Source: Mucilaginibacter sp. (GTDB taxonomy: Bacteria; Bacteroidota; Bacteroidia; Sphingobacteriales; Sphingobacteriaceae). Taken from it: a DNA stretch of 64,000 bases. The DNA lies in contig NZ_JANYGQ010000035.1 of the NCBI RefSeq assembly GCF_025359345.1, positions 1-64,000 of the forward strand, in the 5' to 3' direction. Under the pieces are notes generated by a model. That model was not told where the DNA came from, ran no database searches, and was given only the letters and a program-made list of their open reading frames with translations. This document shows positions 51,021-61,580 of the stretch, piece after piece (positions within the stretch are counted from its first letter, which is position 1; every line of letters begins with the position of its first letter). The translations under genes were made by a program, and so were the position numbers.

Positions 51021-54000
51021 CTACTGCAGCAACAACTTCAAATTAATCCCGAAATTGGTAAAGGCTGTATTAAATGTTTGCGAGGTATATGGTCGGGTGA
51101 TGTTTGAATCGTAAAAAATATTCAGGTTAAAGCGCTGGTTTATCACATAGTCGATAGATGGGCGCACGGTGATATTTTGTGCTCCTGATGATACTTCGGC
51201 AGCTTGTACATCGGCACGATATATCAGCGTTTTATTATCCTGTAATGAGAAATCTATCTTAAAGTTTACGTCATTGTCCGTCTTGCCACTCATCAACCCA
51301 AACGGGAACCTGAAGTTTTTTGCATGATAGCCCCAGCCAAACACAAAAATACTTTCATTTTGCTGTGCCAGCTGGCTGTTGAGCAGGCTTAAGCTTAACG
51401 CGCGGCTTTTGCGGTATTCAATATTAGCCGTCATGTTATTCTTAAAGCGGGCGTTCATGCCTAACAGCGGCACAAACTGCTCGAAAATGGTAACCTGCGA
51501 AAACTGGTAAAACGGCAAAAAGTCGTTATTGGCATCGCGCGAGCTAACCGCCCCATTTGCCGCCTGGTACTGAAGCAAAGTGCTGAACCCAGATACGGTA
51601 TAGGTTGAACGGTAACCATGCGTTACGTCGAAGGAATCAAAAAGCTCCATAAAGAAAGGCACGTGGCTAAGGCCGTTATAAGTTACCTGCCAGTTTGGTA
51701 TCGGTATCTTAGGAAATTGTCCCAGGCTTACTTTACCGGCGTCCTTACCTGAGTAAGCAGCCAGGAAAGCAGGCACCAATACGTTTTGCGAGTTAGCGCT
51801 ATAACCATCTGCGAATCCTCCCGTTGGCGCAGCAATCGAATTTGGATTTTGTTGACCTAAACGCTGCGAAATAACCGACCTGTCGCTCAAAAACTTCTGG
51901 AAGGTCGGAGAAGTATTGTCGACCCCTTTTGCTTTTGCAAATGCGGTTCCAATGGTGAGGTATGATATAGTGTAGTCACCAGTGGTTACCGGGCTAAGGT
52001 TTTGTATATTGTTCGAGCCGTCGAGCGATTTAAAATTGGTTTGGTAAGTATGGTTCTGGGTTTTAAATGCCTGCAATTCTATCCGCAGGTAAGGCACAGG
52101 TTCAAACGTTCCCTTTAAATGTAAATCCTCGTTAAGTGTTTTTACATACAATTGATTTTGCAGTGTATCAGTACTTATCCAGCCATTGGCAACCGCTTTC
52201 TGCCGTAGGTCGGTTTGGCTGCCCAGCAAAAAGCCAAGGCCTGGAGCGCCTAAGTTCAAATCCTCACCGGCAAAATTCGATTGTGGCAAATAGCCCGGTA
52301 TAAACGTACCCTCGGTACGGGTATAGGTACCGCCCAAATTTTTAACGCTTGTTAACAAGCCTACAAAAAACTTGGTCAGCCCGTCCTTATTATCGGGGCC
52401 CATTGCCTTTTTTATAAACTTAAACTTGTTATAAAACTGGTCGAAGTTTAAGGTAGGGTTAAGCTGGATGGTGCGCGAATTTTGGATGCTGTTACCTACA
52501 TCAAACTGCGGGCTGGCTATTGCAAAAAGTGGTTGCGTTTGCCAGCGGAAGGTGGTGGTGTAGTGGGCAATCATGCTTGTCCAGTCCAATCCCGGTATTT
52601 TGGCAAGCGGCACGGTATAGTTAAAGTTTATAGTATGGTTATAATTTGTGGCACGGCCCAGGCGTTTCAAATTTTCCCAAAGTGTATCAACCTTCAAGCC
52701 GTTTATGCGGCCGGCCGGCTCGTCGATAGTAGCAAGGTTGGTAGCGTCGATATCCATCGAAAGTGACTTCGACAGGTTCCAGCCAATGCCGTACACCCTG
52801 GTAACCGTAAAGGTTTTATTAAAGGTTGTTGGTATGGGTATAAAGTTGTTTGGATCGTTATTCCGCAGGGTATTTTCCGAATAAAAGCGATCGAACGTAA
52901 TGCTGAAGTTTAACCGCGACGGCACAAGGCTATAGTTAATATCCCGAAAAAGCGCCAGCATATTACTTTTTATAATCTTAGCAAAGGGGCTATAATATTT
53001 TGGCTGGTTGGTATAATTATAGTCTAACTCCGCCTTGTAAGTTTTTTCCAGGTCGTTCTGTGTAGTAAAATCGTGGTGCTGGTATTCGGAGAATGAATAC
53101 GTCGCATTAAAGTTCGATAAATCGTACACGTGGTTTTTCGCCTTTGGGTCGGTTTTTGCAATGTGTACGTTGGTAAAGCTTATGCTTTTTCGTAATGTAT
53201 AATCTTCAGCAGCAGTTTTTATCGAATCACGTTTCTTTGTGTCCGTAGTGGCAGCAAGCGTTTGCTTCAATGTCAAATCAGGCGACGATGGGTCGTATTG
53301 CGGCGTGCTGACCTGCGATGATACATTGATGTATGCAGGTATATGCACCCCGCTTTTATCAGGGAAAAACTTACCAAGCTCAACATTAGCTGCCACATCA
53401 TACACCTGGTTATCATACAAGCTCCGGTCCGCAAGTCGCGAATCGAGGGCGCCAAAACCGGCGGTAGTTTTACTGCCGGATACGGTAACATCGGCAAAAT
53501 CAGCAAGCTTGGCGTTAAGCCTTCCCGTTGCTGCCCAGCCCCCCTTTTGGTCAAAATCAGTAAGGCGCAGTTCATCAAACCAAATGGTTCCGTCCTTATC
53601 CAGGCCGTCATCATTACTTGTATTCGATCCCGATTTTAACGGGTTTCTCACACCAAGCATTACGGCTGTAAGTCGGCTCAGGTCAGGTTGGCCTACAATG
53701 GTGATTTTGTTTATCCCATCGCTAACCGTAAACGGCAGCGTTAACGGCCATGGCTTGCCCTGGTATTTGGCATTGTTACGCGCCAATTTTGCGTTGGTTA
53801 ATAACGAAAGCTGCAAATTAAGCTGGTTGGCATCTGGCCAAATAGCAGTCGGCGACGCTGTGCCCGGCTGGGTGACTTTCAGTGGAATTTCGTATTCGTA
53901 GTAGTTGTCTACATAATCAACACCCAAACGTACAAACGCACTCAAATCGTTATCCTTTATTTGTGCACCTTCGGCATGTATAAACATTTGTAAGGTTTTA

Positions 54001-57000
54001 TACTTACGCACATCGTTATTAAAAAGGCGGAAAGCAGCCCGCGAATAGCCATCCCTAAGGCTGGTTACTCTTAACGACAGCGACTGCTCATTAAGCTTGG
54101 TATTGGCTTGTATATTGTTATAGTCAACCTGGCGGGTAATGCCCGGTGGAACCACATACGGTATAGGCTGGCGGTTACCATTTGCTTCAATGTTTACCGT
54201 TTCAACATCAAGTATCGAGTTATCAAGCGGCGGGTTTAAGAGTGTGGGGTCTGCAATTACATTGTTCGGGTTATTTTCGGTATTAAATGCCCGCCATTCG
54301 CCGCGTACCAATTGTAACGATGCAAAGCGCAATACGGCCGTATCGGCAAAATGCGTCATAAACATCCGCATGTAACGGATAGATTTAAAATCCTGGATGC
54401 CGCCAACTGTCGAATCATGTGCAGTTATCGGCACCCTGAACTGGTACCAGGTAACTTTCTCGTTCGATCCGTTAGGCAGTTTAACTGTCGATTCTACTTT
54501 ATCACTAATAAAGTTTTTACCTACAACCAAATCAGCTTTACGCATTGATATTTTGTACTGAAAATACTCATCATCCTGGTCCATGTTGTTATCATGGTTG
54601 ATGTCTTCACCATCGGGGATAGAGGTTGATGCCGATGTTTGCAGCCCTAGCGTGGCTTGCGATTGCTCGGCAGTGGGCGAGTTACCATCGGTGCCGTTAT
54701 AGCGGCTGTAACGCTGCAATATACCGGCGCCTGCATTATCCAGGTCAGGGCCCTGGTAGTACTGGTAATCGTCAGACGAAGGATCCTTTGCAAATGCAGC
54801 CGCTGCACCAGCGCTAACCTGGCCCTGCACCTGCTGAACCACGGTTGAGAATTTTTTCTGTTCGTCTGCATCGTTCAATCCGTCTAAACCAACATCCTGC
54901 AGGGTGCGCGATGCCGGGTTGCTGTCAAATGCATTTACAACCGGTTGCAGTTTTGATACGCGCCCCCAATTGGTTTCGTCGGTATTGCTGTAATTGCCAT
55001 CAACCGGCAAACCGTTTTCGAGGCTCTTGCGACCGTCCTTCAATATATCTTCTGATATATTACCGAGGTTGATGTACAAATCGCCACCTTCTGAATTTGG
55101 TTTATAGATGTAAGGGTCCATCACCCAAAACTCGATATACTGAACGTTGAGCGATTCAAAATCATTCGTATTTATGCCGCGGACTATACCGCCCCAGCGA
55201 GATTTTGGATTTACCAAAGTACCGTTGTTGTTTAGCCCTGTTGTAGCAAAGTTATAAGGGCCGCGCACCATTGGGTAAAATGCAAGGTCAAGTGTGGAGA
55301 TGTTTAGTGGCTGCCCCGTTGGCGATTGCTTGTACGGGTAAACTTCGTTTTGAAGTACCTGCCTTACGTAGTGATTTGATAGTTCGTTACGGCTAACTTT
55401 TGCTGTGCCCGAGCCGGTATAAAAAACCGGGTCAATATTATAAAAAGCGAGGCGCGCCCGGTTATACCCATAGCTTAAATCGTTAAACGAGCCTGACTCG
55501 GGGAACATTTGTGGTGTACCAGATATTTGCCAGCTGTTGGCGCTTTTAACATCGATAACCGACTGGCTGTTTTCGAAATCATCCAGGTATGAGGTGCCGT
55601 GCTTGGCGCCTGCAAAATTCAAGATTGATGGACTGCCCGGCAGCAGTTGCGCAAATTCGCCGTTAAAACTCACAGACGACGGGGCTTTGGTATGTATAAA
55701 CGGAATCTTATCAACCAGTCTCGTTAAAAAACGTGAGTTGGAATTATAGTTTAAGTCAAAACCGTATATGGTATTTGAGATCGATTCCTCGCCAATAATT
55801 TCATTTTGAGTGATAGGCTGCTCAGTTAAGTGCATAATTGTCGCACCTAATGCCAGGTTATCGCTCACCTTATAATCAAACCGCGAGCCGAACAGCGATT
55901 TTTGTTGTACACCAAAAAGTTCGTTGTTCTCTACCTTAACCGTAATGGGTTGGCCAGAGGCAAGTAACGCGGTGTTCAGTATCCTGATACGACCGGCGCC
56001 ATAATCGATGGTATAATCGGTTCCTTCGGCAAGTTTTAAGGTCCCGGCGTTTACAACAACCGAACCTTGCGGAATATTTACAGCGTTCAGCTGGTATTCC
56101 GACCCGCCTGTCGCAGTGTAGGTACCTTTTATCAAATACCGGTTTAGCTGAGGGAAGAATTGCTGCGCTATGGTTTTTGTAGAATCATATAATTGCTGGT
56201 AAACGTAGCGGCTCTTCAGCGCGCTTTCACCTGCCGTAAATTTCTTCGCCAGGTCCGAGCCGAAAGGCTCAAGTTCCGGAAAGACGATCCGCCCGTTTTG
56301 CGAATCTATCGTGATCCCTTCCAAAAAGTCGAAATAGCCATCGGGTTGTTTGCTCTGCTGTTGGTCGAGGTTATCCAGACCTGTTAATTGCAGCCAAAGT
56401 TTGCTCTTGGTATTCTGCCCCTCATCCATTATGGTTTTTTCGATGCCCGATTCGTCCAAACGGGTCACCGTCAATTTAAAATCCTTCGGACTAACCTGGA
56501 AAGAATTTAACGAATAAATATTCTTCATCATCAGCTTCCAGGTAGGCAAGCTGGTTTTAAGCAGTTGATTTTTCAGCAATTTCACATACAATACTTTCGG
56601 GTTAACTGGATCAACCGGAACATCGCTCGAAAACTCACCCACCTGGTATTGCACACCATTGTAGGTGTATTGATAAGCAACTGCAAGCACCTCATCGTTA
56701 TTTAACGGATAGTTTAACGAGATGTATCCCAATTGCGGGTGCAGCGTAAACTCCTTTTCGGTTAACTTACGGGCGTAGGTAAGCTTGCTGTAGTTGTCAG
56801 ATCCACCGGTTGCTTTAAAATACGAGGCAATGGTGTTTTGCGGGTCGTTAGTCAGGCGGCTCGCGGCAGGCAGGTTATCCAGCAAGGTATTTGACTGCTG
56901 CGGAAAGCCTGGCCCCTTAAACCCGGCCGGCAAACCCGAATAAGCGGGGCCGCCGTGTACTAGTGCGGTGTTATAGGGGTTATTTTCGCCCAAGTCCATA

Positions 57001-58076
57001 AACGCCAGTACATCTCTCGAGTTGGTGGTATTGTTGGTCCGGTTAGTTGTCCAAACCTCAATCTTCGTAATATTTATGTTCGATGAGATAATCGGGATAT
57101 TTGACAGCGCCTTGTTGTACTGGTTGCGAAAAAACTGCGATAAAAAGTAGTGCCGATTGGCCTCATAATCAGCCGGGGTGAACTTAAACTGCCCTTGTTG
57201 CGATCCATTGGTAATGGTAATAGTTTTCGACTGCGAGCGCTGCTGCGACATAATAGCCGTAACATCCAACCGGCCGAATTTCAGCTTGGTTTTTACCCCA
57301 AAAAGGGCCTGGCTGCCAGTTATCAGCGTAGTATTCAGCGGCATACTTACGGTACCGGCCTCAATCTTTTGTATAATTTCGTCGGGGCGGCCGGTGTAGT
57401 CCAGCTTTATCTGGTTCTCAAATTGGAACTGGGCATCCGTGTTATAGTTGGTGGTAATTTTTAATTTATCGCCAATGCTTCCGGTTACGTTTAGTTGTAT
57501 TTTTTGGTCGAAGTTGAAGTTAAACTGGGTGCGTTGTTTGGTATTATAAAGCGGGTTGGCGTTCTTATTTATCTGTCCTGCCAATATTGCCTCGGCCGAG
57601 CCCTGTGGCTTAATATCAATAGTTGAGCCCCCAAAAATCTGGTCGAATGTTTGGCTGCGTATTTTTATTTGAGGAATAAAGCCCGGCTGCTGTGACTGGT
57701 AGGCATAACTGTCTGACGCCTGTTTAAAATTGGTGCGGATACCCTCTTTTTGTTTTATGCGCAGGTATTCATCGAAGGTAAGGTAAACCGGCGGGCGGTA
57801 CAGCAAATTGCCCACGCGCTCGTACATGATATAGCGGTTAGTTACCGGGTCGTACTCGATGGTACGCACAATCGTAGGCAGAAGATTGTTAGGGTCGTTA
57901 AGCAGTACCCCCTGCCGTGCACGGTAATTTTTCGAGTCGGTAATTTTTGCGGGAATGGTAACCTTGGTCGAGTCACTTTTTGCAGGCGTTTGCTGGGCCA
58001 TAACGCTCCCAACCCCGCAAAATGCGGAAATAAGCATGAAAATTGCAATAAATCGCCAGGTATAAGTTCTAGTCAA
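51021..58076 (-). CDS. sprA: SprA, type IX secretion translocon/gliding motility outer-membrane protein
   Basis: The product has 2351 residues, the size of SprA, with a signal peptide (FIAIFMLISAFCGVGSVMAQ). It shows the typical N-terminal SprA features (RQGVLLNDPNNL, VYLTFDEYLRIKQKEG, GFIPQIKIRSQTFDQIFGGSTIDIKPQGSAEAILAGQINKNANP) and long beta-barrel stretches to the C-terminus (FNTAFTNFGINLKLLLQ). SprA forms the giant barrel through which T9SS cargo leaves the cell. It starts 21 bp after ruvA and is probably co-transcribed with it. Other T9SS components are not in the window. Confidence 0.97.
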   Translation of the reverse strand: MTRTYTWRFIAIFMLISAFCGVGSVMAQQTPAKSDSTKVTIPAKITDSKNYRARQGVLLNDPNNLLPTIVRTIEYDPVTNRYIMYERVGNLLYRPPVYLTFDEYLRIKQKEGIRTNFKQASDSYAYQSQQPGFIPQIKIRSQTFDQIFGGSTIDIKPQGSAEAILAGQINKNANPLYNTKQRTQFNFNFDQKIQLNVTGSIGDKLKITTNYNTDAQFQFENQIKLDYTGRPDEIIQKIEAGTVSMPLNTTLITGSQALFGVKTKLKFGRLDVTAIMSQQRSQSKTITITNGSQQGQFKFTPADYEANRHYFLSQFFRNQYNKALSNIPIISSNINITKIEVWTTNRTNNTTNSRDVLAFMDLGENNPYNTALVHGGPAYSGLPAGFKGPGFPQQSNTLLDNLPAASRLTNDPQNTIASYFKATGGSDNYSKLTYARKLTEKEFTLHPQLGYISLNYPLNNDEVLAVAYQYTYNGVQYQVGEFSSDVPVDPVNPKVLYVKLLKNQLLKTSLPTWKLMMKNIYSLNSFQVSPKDFKLTVTRLDESGIEKTIMDEGQNTKSKLWLQLTGLDNLDQQQSKQPDGYFDFLEGITIDSQNGRIVFPELEPFGSDLAKKFTAGESALKSRYVYQQLYDSTKTIAQQFFPQLNRYLIKGTYTATGGSEYQLNAVNIPQGSVVVNAGTLKLAEGTDYTIDYGAGRIRILNTALLASGQPITVKVENNELFGVQQKSLFGSRFDYKVSDNLALGATIMHLTEQPITQNEIIGEESISNTIYGFDLNYNSNSRFLTRLVDKIPFIHTKAPSSVSFNGEFAQLLPGSPSILNFAGAKHGTSYLDDFENSQSVIDVKSANSWQISGTPQMFPESGSFNDLSYGYNRARLAFYNIDPVFYTGSGTAKVSRNELSNHYVRQVLQNEVYPYKQSPTGQPLNISTLDLAFYPMVRGPYNFATTGLNNNGTLVNPKSRWGGIVRGINTNDFESLNVQYIEFWVMDPYIYKPNSEGGDLYINLGNISEDILKDGRKSLENGLPVDGNYSNTDETNWGRVSKLQPVVNAFDSNPASRTLQDVGLDGLNDADEQKKFSTVVQQVQGQVSAGAAAAFAKDPSSDDYQYYQGPDLDNAGAGILQRYSRYNGTDGNSPTAEQSQATLGLQTSASTSIPDGEDINHDNNMDQDDEYFQYKISMRKADLVVGKNFISDKVESTVKLPNGSNEKVTWYQFRVPITAHDSTVGGIQDFKSIRYMRMFMTHFADTAVLRFASLQLVRGEWRAFNTENNPNNVIADPTLLNPPLDNSILDVETVNIEANGNRQPIPYVVPPGITRQVDYNNIQANTKLNEQSLSLRVTSLRDGYSRAAFRLFNNDVRKYKTLQMFIHAEGAQIKDNDLSAFVRLGVDYVDNYYEYEIPLKVTQPGTASPTAIWPDANQLNLQLSLLTNAKLARNNAKYQGKPWPLTLPFTVSDGINKITIVGQPDLSRLTAVMLGVRNPLKSGSNTSNDDGLDKDGTIWFDELRLTDFDQKGGWAATGRLNAKLADFADVTVSGSKTTAGFGALDSRLADRSLYDNQVYDVAANVELGKFFPDKSGVHIPAYINVSSQVSTPQYDPSSPDLTLKQTLAATTDTKKRDSIKTAAEDYTLRKSISFTNVHIAKTDPKAKNHVYDLSNFNATYSFSEYQHHDFTTQNDLEKTYKAELDYNYTNQPKYYSPFAKIIKSNMLALFRDINYSLVPSRLNFSITFDRFYSENTLRNNDPNNFIPIPTTFNKTFTVTRVYGIGWNLSKSLSMDIDATNLATIDEPAGRINGLKVDTLWENLKRLGRATNYNHTINFNYTVPLAKIPGLDWTSMIAHYTTTFRWQTQPLFAIASPQFDVGNSIQNSRTIQLNPTLNFDQFYNKFKFIKKAMGPDNKDGLTKFFVGLLTSVKNLGGTYTRTEGTFIPGYLPQSNFAGEDLNLGAPGLGFLLGSQTDLRQKAVANGWISTDTLQNQLYVKTLNEDLHLKGTFEPVPYLRIELQAFKTQNHTYQTNFKSLDGSNNIQNLSPVTTGDYTISYLTIGTAFAKAKGVDNTSPTFQKFLSDRSVISQRLGQQNPNSIAAPTGGFADGYSANSQNVLVPAFLAAYSGKDAGKVSLGQFPKIPIPNWQVTYNGLSHVPFFMELFDSFDVTHGYRSTYTVSGFSTLLQYQAANGAVSSRDANNDFLPFYQFSQVTIFEQFVPLLGMNARFKNNMTANIEYRKSRALSLSLLNSQLAQQNESIFVFGWGYHAKNFRFPFGLMSGKTDNDVNFKIDFSLQDNKTLIYRADVQAAEVSSGAQNITVRPSIDYVINQRFNLNIFYDSNITRPYTSQTFNTAFTNFGINLKLLLQ

Positions 58077-58097
58077 GGTTCACCAAATAATACGTAA

Positions 58098-58682
58098 TTA
58101 TAAACTTTTTAAGGCAGATTTAATAAGCTGTTCGACAGTTAAATCAACATTATTCTTATTAACCTCATGGTCTACTACTTTCTCGGCTGCATTACGTGCA
58201 AAACCAAGCATAACGAGTGCTGATAAGGCTTCTTCCCTTACGGATTTGTTTAGCGGAACAGTGCTTAAAGTATCAGGGCCTTCTTTGCGCAGCTTATCCT
58301 GTAATTCTAAAATTACCCGCTGTGCAGATTTTGGACCGATGCCTTTAATGCGCTGAATTAACGCAACATTGCCTGAAATTATTGCATTCTGTATCTCCTC
58401 GGGTGTAATTGATGATAACATCATCCGGCCGGTGTTCGGCCCGATTCCCGATATGGATATTAAATGCAAAAACAACCGCCGTTCGCCTTCATCAATAAAG
58501 CCATACAAGGTGTGTGCATCCTCTTTTACATGCAGCCATGTAAAAAGTTTACAGCGTTCGCTATTGGCCAGCTTTGAATAGGTATTAAGAGAAATATTAA
58601 TGTGATAGCCAACTCCTCCCACATCAATCACTACAAAAGCGGCGCTTTTAAAGGCTAATTTACCATCAATATAGGCGTACAT
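58098..58682 (-). CDS. ruvA: Holliday junction branch-migration protein RuvA
   Basis: The product has 194 residues. The OB-fold domain (MYAYIDGKLAFKSAAFVVIDVGGVGYHINIS), the two helix-hairpin-helix motifs (LISISGIGPNTGRMMLSSI and IKGIGPKSAQRVILELQDKL) and the C-terminal domain III (EALSALVMLGFARNAAEKVV) are all present. It binds four-way junctions and recruits RuvB. It lies directly upstream of sprA, an order known from other Bacteroidota. Confidence 0.97.
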   Translation of the reverse strand: MYAYIDGKLAFKSAAFVVIDVGGVGYHINISLNTYSKLANSERCKLFTWLHVKEDAHTLYGFIDEGERRLFLHLISISGIGPNTGRMMLSSITPEEIQNAIISGNVALIQRIKGIGPKSAQRVILELQDKLRKEGPDTLSTVPLNKSVREEALSALVMLGFARNAAEKVVDHEVNKNNVDLTVEQLIKSALKSL

Positions 58683-58791
58683 AATTTATCGTTTCGGGGT
58701 GCAAGGTTAAAGGCGAAAGGTAACAGGAATTTTATACTTTCAGAAAAAAAACTTATCCCCAATTCATATGAATTGTTAAATATTTGTTGAG

Positions 58792-58906
58792 CGTCCGGAA
58801 AGTCGGTAAAGTCGGAAAAGTCCGAAAGAGTAAAGTTTAGCAGGCGCAGGTTTTAAACGCTAAAAGCCCGGCCGATTGCAGCTTCTTTACTGACTTTCCG
58901 GACTCC
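58792..58906. repeat. GTCCGAAAGTC-family inverted repeat
   Basis: GTCCGGAAAGTCGGTAAAGT and CGGAAAAGTCCGAAAGAG (58793-58830) are complementary to CTTTACTGACTTTCCGGACT (58887-58906). It fills the gap between the malic enzyme gene and ruvA. The words match the insert in recN. Confidence 0.75.
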
Positions 58907-58909
58907 CTC

Positions 58910-61192
58910 CTATTTCTTCACTTCCTCTCCTCTTTCCTGGGCGTCGACAACGGCAATGGTTATCATGTTCACAATTTCGCGAACTGAACTGCCGAGCTGA
59001 AGTACGTGCACCGGCTTTTTAAGCCCAAGCAATATTGGGCCGACAGCTTCGGCACCACCGATTTCCTGCAACAGTTTATAGGCGATGTTACCTGATTCCA
59101 GGTTAGGGAATATCAAAGTATTGGCCGGTTTTCCTTTCAATGTAGAGAATGGGAAGTTATCGGCCAACAAATCGCCGTTAAGTGCAAAGTTGGCCTGCAT
59201 ATCGCCATCCACTATCATATCCGGGTATTTTTCGTGCAGGATGCGTACGGCCTCTATCGTTTTTTCGGGTATTGGGCCACTGTTTGAGCCGAAGTTGGAG
59301 TAAGATAGTATGGCAACCCGGGGATCAATGTTAAATTTACGTACCGAACGCTCAATCAGCACCGTAATGTCCACCAAATCCTGCACCGATGGGTTTACGT
59401 TTACCGTGGTGTCCCCAAAAAAAACAGGGCCCTTTTTGGTAATCATCATGTACATACCGGCTACACGACTAACGCCGTCACCCGTTCCGATAATTTGCAG
59501 GGCCGGTTTTATTGTGGTTACATAGTCTTTGGTTAAGCCCGATATTAAAGCATCGGCCTCGCCGAACTGAACCATGCAGGCGCCGTAATAGTTACGGTCG
59601 TGCACCAATTTTTTCGATTCATAAAGGGAAACGCCTTTGCGCTGGCGTTTGCTGTACAGGTATTCGGCATATTCATCCAGGCGGGCACAATCTTCCTTGG
59701 GGTCAATTATCGTTACGTCGCCAAGGTCAATATCATTGTCGCGCATTATCTGGCGTATCTTTTTAACATCGCCCAACAAAATTGGCGTAGCAATTTTTTC
59801 TTCCCTCACAATCTGGGCAGCGCGTAAAATTTTATAAGTATCGGCCTCCGCAAAAACAATGCGCTTGGGGTTCGATTTTGCTTTGTTGGTAAGGTTACGC
59901 AGCAACTTATCGTTTATCCCTATGCGCGACCGCAGTTCTTCGGTATAACCCTCCCAGTCGGTTATGGCTTTACGGGCAACACCCGATTCCATTGCTGCCC
60001 GCGCAACTGCCGACGACACCTCGGTTATCAGCCGCGGATCCATAGGCTTGGGGATAATATAATCCCTGCCAAACTTAAGATTAGTGGTATTATAAGCAAG
60101 GTTCACCGTTTCGGGGATAGGCTTTTTGGCCATTTGCGCAATGGAATGCACGGCCGCTATCTTCATTTCCTCGTTAATGCTTGTTGCCCGCACATCCAGC
60201 GCTCCCCTAAAAATATAAGGAAAACCAAGCACGTTATTTACCTGGTTAGGAAAATCAGAACGACCAGTGGCCATAATGATGTCTTTGCGGGCGTTTATGG
60301 CGAGGTCGTAAGCTATCTCCGGGTCGGGGTTGGCCATGGCGAACACGATGGGGTTTTTAGCCATTGCCTTTAGCATATCAGGGGTAACAATATTACCTGC
60401 CGAAAGGCCAACAAAAACATCAGCGCCTTTCATACCTTCAGCAAGGGTCTTTATATCCTTGCGGGTGGTGGCAAATTCAAGGCGTATATCGTCAAGATCG
60501 GTGCGGTCGGGGGTTATTAGTCCGTTGATGTCAAACATCACCAGGTTTTCTTTTTTTACGCCCAGGTTAAGGTACATTTTGGTACAGGATACAGCCGCCG
60601 CGCCGGCGCCGTTCACTACCATTTTTATTTTATCCAGCTTTTTACCCTGAATTTCGCAAGCGTTTATTAAAGCTGCGCCCGATATAATTGCCGTACCATG
60701 CTGGTCATCGTGCATTACCGGGATCTTCATTTCAGCTTTTAGCCTGCGCTCAATTTCGAAGCAGGTTGGCGCCGATATATCCTCCAGGTTTATACCCCCG
60801 AAGGTAGGCTCGAGCGCCTTAACAATATTTACAAACTCATCAACCGATTTGGCGTTCAGCTCCAAATCGAACACGTCGATATCGGCATAAATTTTAAACA
60901 ACAGGCCCTTGCCCTCCATTACAGGTTTGCTGGCTTCGGGGCCAATATTGCCCAGGCCAAGCACCGCGGTACCGTTAGTGATAACACCAACGAGATTGCC
61001 TTTGGCGGTATATTTATATACGTCATCAACGTTATCGGCAATGCGCAGGCATGGTTCGGCCACGCCGGGCGAGTAAGCCATGCTTAAATCGCGTTGCGAA
61101 TTGGTGGGCTTGGTAGGTACTACCTGTATTTTACCCGGGCGCCCCTTCGAGTGGTAATTCAGCGCATCCTGGTTACGGGTGGGTTTGTTCAT
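58910..61192 (-). CDS. maeB: NADP-dependent malic enzyme with phosphotransacetylase-like domain
   Basis: I start it at ATG 61192 (MNKPTRNQDALNYHSKGRPG); the longer frame begins at a TTG. The product has 760 residues. The malic domain comes first (SMAYSPGVAEPC, VMHDDQHGTAIISGAALINACE), then the Rossmann domain (MVVNGAGAAAVSCTKMYLNLGV). From about residue 425 a phosphate acetyltransferase-like domain follows (KRIVFAEADTYKILRAAQIVREE ... QMNANFALNGDLLAD-like DGDMQANFALNGD), the layout of MaeB. It converts malate to pyruvate with NADP reduction; the C-terminal domain is thought to be regulatory. Confidence 0.95.
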   Translation of the reverse strand: MNKPTRNQDALNYHSKGRPGKIQVVPTKPTNSQRDLSMAYSPGVAEPCLRIADNVDDVYKYTAKGNLVGVITNGTAVLGLGNIGPEASKPVMEGKGLLFKIYADIDVFDLELNAKSVDEFVNIVKALEPTFGGINLEDISAPTCFEIERRLKAEMKIPVMHDDQHGTAIISGAALINACEIQGKKLDKIKMVVNGAGAAAVSCTKMYLNLGVKKENLVMFDINGLITPDRTDLDDIRLEFATTRKDIKTLAEGMKGADVFVGLSAGNIVTPDMLKAMAKNPIVFAMANPDPEIAYDLAINARKDIIMATGRSDFPNQVNNVLGFPYIFRGALDVRATSINEEMKIAAVHSIAQMAKKPIPETVNLAYNTTNLKFGRDYIIPKPMDPRLITEVSSAVARAAMESGVARKAITDWEGYTEELRSRIGINDKLLRNLTNKAKSNPKRIVFAEADTYKILRAAQIVREEKIATPILLGDVKKIRQIMRDNDIDLGDVTIIDPKEDCARLDEYAEYLYSKRQRKGVSLYESKKLVHDRNYYGACMVQFGEADALISGLTKDYVTTIKPALQIIGTGDGVSRVAGMYMMITKKGPVFFGDTTVNVNPSVQDLVDITVLIERSVRKFNIDPRVAILSYSNFGSNSGPIPEKTIEAVRILHEKYPDMIVDGDMQANFALNGDLLADNFPFSTLKGKPANTLIFPNLESGNIAYKLLQEIGGAEAVGPILLGLKKPVHVLQLGSSVREIVNMITIAVVDAQERGEEVKK

Positions 61193-61409
61193 CTTCTCAG
61201 TTACTTGGGATGCCAAAAGTACGGATATTTTTTATTTCGAAATTATTTAATGCGGAAGTAGGCAGGGAAATCGAGTTTAACATTATAGCCAGGAGAGAAT
61301 AAACCCAAGCCGATGCCTGGTGCAAACCTATACCAGTATTATAGTGTAGTTTTATGTTCCTGTGCACGGTGGAACATAGGGAACAGGGTGGAACAGCAAA
61401 TGGTTGGGC

Positions 61410-61417
61410 CAAAGGTA
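61410..61417 (-). promoter_or_regulatory. maeB: TAnnTTTG promoter box for maeB
   Basis: The minus strand reads TACCTTTG, the -7 consensus, about 218 bp before the maeB start codon chosen here. No clear -33 element is seen. Confidence 0.4.
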
Positions 61418-61478
61418 CAAAAACCTTGTTTTTGCGCTAATAATGCACTTTTTACCTTGTTTACTACGCTAAAAAACG

Positions 61479-61514
61479 CGAAAAGTACTGACAAATTGGT
61501 GTCAGTACTTTTCG
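61479..61514. repeat. Perfect 15-bp inverted repeat
   Basis: CGAAAAGTACTGACA (61479-61493) and TGTCAGTACTTTTCG (61500-61514) are exact complements around AATTGG. It lies about 180 bp beyond the stop of the gene ending at 61697 and could be its terminator, though the following T-run is modest (TTTTT on the minus strand). Confidence 0.8.
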
Positions 61515-61580
61515 TAAAAACTGCTTGCCGATTGCGGAATTAATGGAATTTCGAATCTGGTATATAACCTGCACGAAATT

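Noticed and set aside
53239..53901. A 220-residue plus-strand frame opposite sprA
   Set aside because: It is antisense to a conserved part of SprA and shows no recognisable domain.
61197..61412. A 71-residue minus-strand frame upstream of maeB
   Set aside because: It lies in the probable untranslated leader, covers repeat words and has no recognisable features.
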